The translations under genes and the position numbers were made by a program. DNA of 64,000 nt. Source: JANMDU01 sp043777675 (GTDB lineage: Bacteria; Pseudomonadota; Gammaproteobacteria; Burkholderiales; Burkholderiaceae_C). How positions within the stretch are numbered: the first letter of the stretch is position 1; each line of letters starts with the position of its first letter. Below, in pieces: positions 59,393 through 64,000 of this stretch. The notes beneath the pieces were generated by a model. The model ran no database searches. It was not told the DNA's origin and saw only the letters and a program-made list of their open reading frames with translations. The stretch covers positions 1 through 64,000 of the forward strand of contig JAYWHR010000047.1 in NCBI GenBank assembly GCA_043777675.1. The letters run 5' to 3'.

Positions 59393-59837
59393 ACACGCTC
59401 TCCGCCCGCTGTACGAAGGCATCTACCAAGCTCGAAGCAATCCAGTCAAACACGGGGCCCACGAGTGCGGCCATAGCAGCGTTGTCAAAATCGTAGGAGA
59501 GCTCCAGTTCGATCTTGCAAGATGAGAGCGAAATATCACCCACAGGCGAGAAGCGCCATACGCCATCGAGCTGAGAAAACGGGCCGCTTACGAGCTTCAA
59601 GCGATCTTCCAGTGTGCCGTCTTCGTAGCGAATATGTGTGTTACGCGTTGAAAAGCTTTGCCGCAAGCCTTTGAAATTCAAGCTGATCTCGGCTGTTTGC
59701 CCATCAGCGTGCTTTTGCAACACTTTTGCTTTGTCGCACCAAGGCAAAAATTTGGGATAGCTGGCTACATCCGAGACCAGATCAAACATTTGCTGGGCGC
59801 TGTGCCAAATCAGTACGGATTTTTGGATGGAATTCAA
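59379..59837 (-). CDS. ratA: RatA-like START/coenzyme Q-binding protein
   Basis: About 152 residues of the START-like polyketide cyclase/COQ10 family. VLIWHSAQQMFDLVSDVASY with PKFLPWC is the family N-terminus and ALVGPVFDWIASSLVDAFVQ the C-terminal helix. E. coli RatA blocks 70S assembly; ubiquinone-binding roles are also proposed. A TTG at 59837 gives the expected length; the frame runs farther upstream but into non-homologous sequence. Divergent from smpB. Confidence 0.93.
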   Translation of the reverse strand: MNSIQKSVLIWHSAQQMFDLVSDVASYPKFLPWCDKAKVLQKHADGQTAEISLNFKGLRQSFSTRNTHIRYEDGTLEDRLKLVSGPFSQLDGVWRFSPVGDISLSSCKIELELSYDFDNAAMAALVGPVFDWIASSLVDAFVQRAESVYGSS

Positions 59838-59907
59838 GGAAGGGGCTGCGCCAATACAATCGAAGCGTCTATTGTAATTTCTCGCTTCACTTCCATTTAA
59901 TAGCCTT

Positions 59908-60384
59908 ATGGCCAAACCCAAGTCTGATCCCCCCGGCCGCATTGCCGAAAATAAAAAAGCATCGTTTAACTACTTCTTTGAGGAGCGGTATGAATGCGGC
60001 ATGGTACTGGAGGGCTGGGAAGTCAAAGCCGTGCGCAATGGCAAAGTGCAGCTCACCGATGGCTATGTGATCATCAAGAATGGCGAGCTTTTCGTGATGG
60101 GCTGCCAGATCAATCCTTTGAAGACTGCCTCCACCCATGTGAGCCCCGATGCCGTGCGCAGCCGTAAGCTTCTAATGAAGAAAGACGATATTCGCCGCTT
60201 AACAGGCAAAGTGGAGCAAAAAGGCTACACGCTCGTGGCCATCAATCTGCACTGGAAAAGCGGTCGCGTGAAATGCGAAATCGCTCTGGCCAAAGGCAAA
60301 GCCGAACACGACAAACGCAACACCGTGGCCGACCGAGAAGGCAAGCGCGAGGTGGAGCGGGCGATGAAGGTGCATAACCGTTGA
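59908..60384 (+). CDS. smpB: SsrA-binding protein SmpB
   Basis: A 158-residue OB-fold protein that binds tmRNA for rescue of stalled ribosomes. AENKKASFNYFFEERYECGM, LEGWEVKAVRNGKVQLTDGY and the C-terminal basic tail (KAEHDKRNTVADREGKREVE) are diagnostic. It is divergent from ratA with 70 bases between. tmRNA itself is not in the window. Confidence 0.97.
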   Translation: MAKPKSDPPGRIAENKKASFNYFFEERYECGMVLEGWEVKAVRNGKVQLTDGYVIIKNGELFVMGCQINPLKTASTHVSPDAVRSRKLLMKKDDIRRLTGKVEQKGYTLVAINLHWKSGRVKCEIALAKGKAEHDKRNTVADREGKREVERAMKVHNR

Positions 60385-60391
60385 GCCAAAT

Positions 60392-60440
60392 TACTATTAA
60401 TTCGATAGCAACTAACGCATATTCTATGCCGGCTATAGGC
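60392..60440 (+). repeat. Interspersed ATGCCGGC repeat after smpB
   Basis: ACTATTAATTCGATAGC, TAACGCA and TATTCTATGCCGGCTATAGGCC. A well-preserved copy filling the gap to the LLM gene. Confidence 0.85.
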
Positions 60441-60461
60441 CCAAAAGACGCATAAAGCACC

Positions 60462-61481
60462 ATGAAACATCTCTCAAATACCGCTCTGTCTATGCTCGAC
60501 CTCGTTGCGGTGCGCGAAGGCGGCACCACGGCGCAGGCTTTGCAGATTGCGCTGCTAACGGCGCAGCATGTTGAGCGCCTGGGCTTTCAGCGCTACTGGC
60601 TCGCCGAGCATCACAACATGGCAGGCGTGGCCAGTTCATCAACTGCCGTACTGGTGGGGCATATTGCAGGCGGCACGAGCAAGATTCGCGTCGGCTCAGG
60701 CGGCATCATGCTGCCCAACCATGCTCCGTTGGTCGTGGCAGAAGCTTTTGGCACGCTCGCTGAGCTCTATCCGAATCGCATTGATTTAGGACTAGGCCGC
60801 GCGCCGGGCACCGATCAATTCACCATGCGCGCCCTGCGCCGGCATAACACTGAGAGCGCCGATGATTTCCCGCGCGAAGTCTCTGAGTTAATGAGTTACC
60901 TTTCGCCAGCGCAAGAGGGCCAGCGCATCACCGCGCATCCCGGCGCGGGCACGCAAGTGCCCATTTGGCTGCTAGGCTCCAGCCTGTTTTCTGCGCAGCT
61001 CGCCGCGCAGATGGGATTGCCCTATGCATTTGCTTCACATTTCGCGCCCGCCCTGCTGTTGCAGGCTTTGGATGTTTATCGCCGCACGTTCAAGCCGTCT
61101 GCCCAGCTGGCCAAGCCCTACGCCATCATCGGCGTGCCTTTGATTGCCGCGCCTACGGATGAGGAAGCCCAGTTTCTTGCCAGCAGCGTGTACAAAAGGG
61201 TCTATGGCATGCTGACCGGGCGGCGCGGCAAGCTGCCCTTGCCAGATGCAGCTTTCATGTCAAGCATTGACTCTGCGAGCCGCGCTGCCATCCATGATTT
61301 TCTAGCCGCCGGCGTGATCGGCTCGCCCGAGACTGTGCGCAGCGGCTTAGAAGAGTTGCTCGACCAAACCCAAGCTGACGAGATCATGTTCGTCTGTGAT
61401 GTTCACGATCCGGCGCTGCGCCTGCGTTCGCTTGATATTGCGGCGCGAGTGATGCGTCAGGCAGAGCCTGCTTTGGCTTAA
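60462..61481 (+). CDS. Luciferase-like (LLM class) flavin monooxygenase
   Basis: A 339-residue TIM-barrel protein of the YhbW type. SMLDLVAVREGGTTAQALQI, YWLAEHHNMAGVASSS, VGSGGIMLPNHAPLVVAEAF and IDLGLGRAPGTDQFT match the subgroup, which uses reduced flavin. Substrate is unknown. No flavin reductase is adjacent. Confidence 0.92.
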   Translation: MKHLSNTALSMLDLVAVREGGTTAQALQIALLTAQHVERLGFQRYWLAEHHNMAGVASSSTAVLVGHIAGGTSKIRVGSGGIMLPNHAPLVVAEAFGTLAELYPNRIDLGLGRAPGTDQFTMRALRRHNTESADDFPREVSELMSYLSPAQEGQRITAHPGAGTQVPIWLLGSSLFSAQLAAQMGLPYAFASHFAPALLLQALDVYRRTFKPSAQLAKPYAIIGVPLIAAPTDEEAQFLASSVYKRVYGMLTGRRGKLPLPDAAFMSSIDSASRAAIHDFLAAGVIGSPETVRSGLEELLDQTQADEIMFVCDVHDPALRLRSLDIAARVMRQAEPALA

Positions 61482-61508
61482 AAAAGGCAGCGCCTGCTTT
61501 CGCTTAAA
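61460..61508. repeat. Short tandem duplication at the end of the LLM gene
   Basis: GAGCCTGCTTTGGCTTAAAA and, about 26 bases later, GCGCCTGCTTTCGCTTAAAA. The first copy holds the stop codon. Confidence 0.6.
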
Positions 61509-61520
61509 AACACGAAGCGC

Positions 61521-62084
61521 TTACTTGGCTGGCATCACGATCAGCTTGTCGCCGCTCTCGGTTGTCACTGTTTTACCCAAGCTCGCGTTTTCTCGATTTT
61601 TCGTGCCGACCCGCAGCATGATGCCCGCGGCGGAGCTTTGCCCATTTTGCGAGAGCTGAAATCCAATAAAGTGCTCTCCTTCCGCAGTGGGTGTGAAAGT
61701 CATGGATCGTGCAGTGGTTTCGCCCTGAGGTAAAGCGACCTGATACAGAGCACCGCTTTTTTGCATGCCTTCGCCGATGTTGACCAGCAAGCCAGCGGCA
61801 GGCTCAACGCTTACAAATGCGTCCGCCGATTTTGCACCCGAAAACTCCACATAAACCGTGACAGGCTGCCCCACAGCCAGATCACCTTCCATCCGATAGC
61901 GCATACCGATACCAGAGTTATTGTGCTTTTGAGACGAGGTCGTCCAACCCGGTGAAGTTTTTGAAACTTGTTGCTTCATAGCGACCGTTGCCTCGTGAGG
62001 AATTGATACATCAGAACTGCATGCGCTGCAAATTAACGCGAGCGCCATGATCGTCATGAGCTGAGTGTTGAGTGTATTGATCAC
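61521..62084 (-). CDS. Putative lipoprotein of unknown function
   Basis: A 187-residue exported protein. The N-terminus (LMTIMALALICSACSSDVS) looks like a lipoprotein signal, though the residue at -3 of the lipobox is Cys. The body (DLAVGQPVTVYVEFSGAKSA; TFTPTAEGEHFIGFQLSQNG) is all-beta and resembles Ig-like domains. It starts ten bases after the metalloprotease gene and is likely co-expressed with it. Confidence 0.75.
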   Translation of the reverse strand: MINTLNTQLMTIMALALICSACSSDVSIPHEATVAMKQQVSKTSPGWTTSSQKHNNSGIGMRYRMEGDLAVGQPVTVYVEFSGAKSADAFVSVEPAAGLLVNIGEGMQKSGALYQVALPQGETTARSMTFTPTAEGEHFIGFQLSQNGQSSAAGIMLRVGTKNRENASLGKTVTTESGDKLIVMPAK

Positions 62085-62094
62085 GATGAATCCC

Positions 62095-63792
62095 TTAGCT
62101 GATAGAAACTGTGTAGCAAGTGTTGGCGATCTTATTGAAATCGTAAATCACCATAACATGCTCGCCAGCGGCAAGATTCTGCGTCTTCGTTTCGGTTTGA
62201 TTGAACGCTACGTCAGCTGCAAAGATACGCTGCCCGTTTTTATAGAGTTGAAAATCAACATCTGAATTCGACGTTGAACTCGTCACGGTGATCGTTTTAG
62301 AGCCTGCAGCGGCTAACGTCAATCGTGCATAGGCAAAATAGCCCAACTTATTCCGCTCTGAGCCTAAAGATAAAGGCGTTGTGCAAATTGTTTGCCCAGC
62401 TACTGCGGCCGTTCCATTGGCATTGAGGTCGCGGTAATAGGGCAATGTTGTGGTGCTGCCTCCGTTATTACTCTCATTACTGCCATAAGCATTTGACGTA
62501 CTACTGATAGATTCACTCGTCAACAAAGTATTCAGCGCAACCGTGCGGGTCGATGCACTGCCGGCTGCAGTGCGATAGGCGGCAGAGAAAGAGTGAATAT
62601 CTGTGAGTGGCGAGCTATTCTTGAAGGCAGCGTCAGACATTGCGCGGTGTATCTCGGTGAAACCAGATTGTCGGTTGAGATCCCACAAGATATATTGAAC
62701 CGAGGATTCGCGAAACCAACCCTTTGGATTACTAGCACTTGAGGCGTGACCGGAATTCAAACTCAGTACGAAACCTGAAGCTTGGTTAGCGCCTTTGGAA
62801 TCAGAGTACGTACTTTTAGACAACACGATACCTGACAACGCATTGCCCCAGCCTTCGCTAAATGCAATGCGGCGATCCAAACGATCATCACCACCGCCAT
62901 GGCTTCCGCCCATAGAATCATCGCGGCTGAATGCGTTTTGATAATAGTGACCCCACTCATGCGCGATCACCGAACTGTCATATTCGTCAGTATCTTGGTT
63001 TGCCTGACCGAGTATGTATATGCTTCGCGAGGTGATTGCGCCACCGGTGCTAGTGGCTGTGAAAAAGCTGGTGCCGATGTCTCCATCCGAAATCAAACCA
63101 TCATTGAGATTATTCTTGACACTCCAAAACACTTGCAGCAAAGGAAAAGCAATCGTTGGCTGCGCCGATAAGATTTTTTGCTGGCTTGTGTAAATCGTAT
63201 CTAGAATCGCAAAAGGGCCCGCTGTTCGGATTTGCGAATAGCTTGCGCCATCCCACCCTGATGCCGCAGTTAGATTTTGTACAGTACCCGTCCCTGCGTT
63301 GAAATCTACAGACTGCATGGCATAGAGCGCATTGCCTCCTGTGTTGTCGCGTACTGTGACATCCCAAGTTGCTGCACCGCTTGCTTGTTTGAGTTCGGCT
63401 TTGACGCGCACAGACACCACGTTGCCACCCGGTACGCCCACGAAGCTGTACTGACCCGAGGAGTTGGTCTGCGCCGTTGCAATGCTTTGACATTGATAAA
63501 TCAGCTCAACTGTTGCGCCTTTGACGGGCTGCGTTGTGATATTGGCGTAATCCAAGCCGCCGTTACTTTTTTGGCCGACTCGCTCGTATTGTGCAATGCC
63601 GCTCACAGTGACCGACGGCCCTGACGGTGGAGCCCATGTTGTGGGGCAAACTGAGCCGCCCCCGAAAGTGTTGCCCCCGCCGGTAGCACCACCACTGCCG
63701 TCACCACCACCGCCTCCTCCTCCGCAACTTACCAAAAACCAAGCGGCAATCATGGTCCCTGCAAATACGCGCAAATGTCTAGCATTTTTCAA
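62095..63792 (-). CDS. Lipoprotein zinc metalloprotease-like protein with C-terminal PPC-like domain
   Basis: A 565-residue lipoprotein with lipobox WFLVSC followed by a Gly run. Residues 60-135 look like a carboxypeptidase-regulatory fold. A metalloprotease core follows with HExxH in SSVIAHEWGHYYQNAF and a downstream Glu candidate ligand in IAFSEGWGNALSG. The last 110 residues resemble a bacterial pre-peptidase C-terminal domain (SNSDVDFQLYKNGQRI). The start is TTG at 63792 preceded by AGGG. Substrate unknown. Confidence 0.82.
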   Translation of the reverse strand: MKNARHLRVFAGTMIAAWFLVSCGGGGGGGDGSGGATGGGNTFGGGSVCPTTWAPPSGPSVTVSGIAQYERVGQKSNGGLDYANITTQPVKGATVELIYQCQSIATAQTNSSGQYSFVGVPGGNVVSVRVKAELKQASGAATWDVTVRDNTGGNALYAMQSVDFNAGTGTVQNLTAASGWDGASYSQIRTAGPFAILDTIYTSQQKILSAQPTIAFPLLQVFWSVKNNLNDGLISDGDIGTSFFTATSTGGAITSRSIYILGQANQDTDEYDSSVIAHEWGHYYQNAFSRDDSMGGSHGGGDDRLDRRIAFSEGWGNALSGIVLSKSTYSDSKGANQASGFVLSLNSGHASSASNPKGWFRESSVQYILWDLNRQSGFTEIHRAMSDAAFKNSSPLTDIHSFSAAYRTAAGSASTRTVALNTLLTSESISSTSNAYGSNESNNGGSTTTLPYYRDLNANGTAAVAGQTICTTPLSLGSERNKLGYFAYARLTLAAAGSKTITVTSSTSNSDVDFQLYKNGQRIFAADVAFNQTETKTQNLAAGEHVMVIYDFNKIANTCYTVSIS

Positions 63793-63928
63793 GGTTTGAC
63801 CCTGTCAATTTAATTGTGAAAATATTAACACGCGCATATACATAGCTCCTGTAAGTAATCATTTTGATAACGCTTTGAGAAATAAATCACACATCGATGA
63901 CGACTTATGTGAAGCTCGCCGACGATTC

Positions 63929-64000
63929 TCAACCTAAATTTTGCTTAAAGAAGCTCATCGTGCGCTCCCATGCGAGTTTCGCGGCAGCTGCATCAAAACG
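63929..64000 (-). CDS. C-terminus of a dienelactone-hydrolase-family protein (partial)
   Basis: The last 23 codons before a TGA at 63929 read RFDAAAAKLAWERTMSFFKQ then NLG. The AAAxxAWxRTxxFF pattern is the usual end of dienelactone hydrolases. The rest lies outside the window. The 136 bases between this stop and the metalloprotease start hold the latter's promoter; no terminator was recognised. Confidence 0.7.
   Translation of the reverse strand, partial: RFDAAAAKLAWERTMSFFKQNLG

Overview
The window looks like a chromosomal segment of a betaproteobacterium, order Burkholderiales, most likely Comamonadaceae-like. The grounds are the gene order rpsB-tsf-pyrH-frr-uppS-cdsA-dxr-rseP-bamA-skp-lpxD-fabZ-lpxA-lpxB-rnhB-trmH on one strand, the ratA/rnfH pair divergent from smpB, and a GCTATnAA...ATGCCGGC interspersed repeat of a type I associate with that family. 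Genus is not determined. No rRNA, tRNA or CRISPR array was seen.

Layout. 1-5.9 kb is an accessory island on the minus strand: the edge of a possible insertion sequence, a small membrane protein, a large YD-repeat (RHS) protein split from its signal-peptide exon-like N-terminus at a 12-base G/C homopolymer, an IS3-family remnant, and an orphan ORF fused by TAATG to carA. carB is not next to carA. 5.9-22.6 kb is the conserved housekeeping block: carA, then the long translation / envelope / lipid A cluster transcribed right to left. 22.7-38.8 kb holds metabolic and signalling genes: amidase, a DadA-type dehydrogenase, a 7TM sensor with a broken GGDEF motif, a DUF599 protein, a flavodoxin and two pirins, LysR, cytochrome bd (cydAB) with a GbsR/MarR-type regulator, a NodB-type deacetylase, a YncE-like propeller and an alpha/beta hydrolase. 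38.8-45.1 kb has a 1328-residue G8-domain lipoprotein, a LysR regulator and two overlapping unknown genes. 45.1-48.6 kb has uvrB and an aromatic/aspartate aminotransferase. 48.6-51.6 kb is a second accessory patch with a decayed DUF4375-like gene and an AbiE-type toxin-antitoxin pair with a visible operator. 51.7-58.7 kb is a czcICBA-like heavy-metal RND efflux operon. 58.7-64 kb has dodecin, rnfH, ratA, smpB, an LLM monooxygenase, a lipoprotein, a lipoprotein metalloprotease and the tail of a dienelactone-hydrolase-like gene.

The strongest unexplained signal is a family of about 16 copies of a ~45-bp repeat (core GCTATnAAnTTnATAGC, spacer GCGCA, then ATGCCGGC). Half lie inside protein-coding genes without breaking the frame; six of those eight are read in the same strand and frame and add a recognisable peptide of the form (L/V)AG(M/I)xxAQSAIKF to unrelated proteins (LpxB, Dxr, an RNA methyltransferase, a pirin, a CzcB-like adaptor, DadA). 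This resembles the behaviour of Rickettsia palindromic elements. A second signal is a pair of ~140-bp structured elements upstream of cydAB that share an internal core but have different, self-complementary terminal arms. A third is the homopolymer that switches the RHS gene on or off as a secreted protein.
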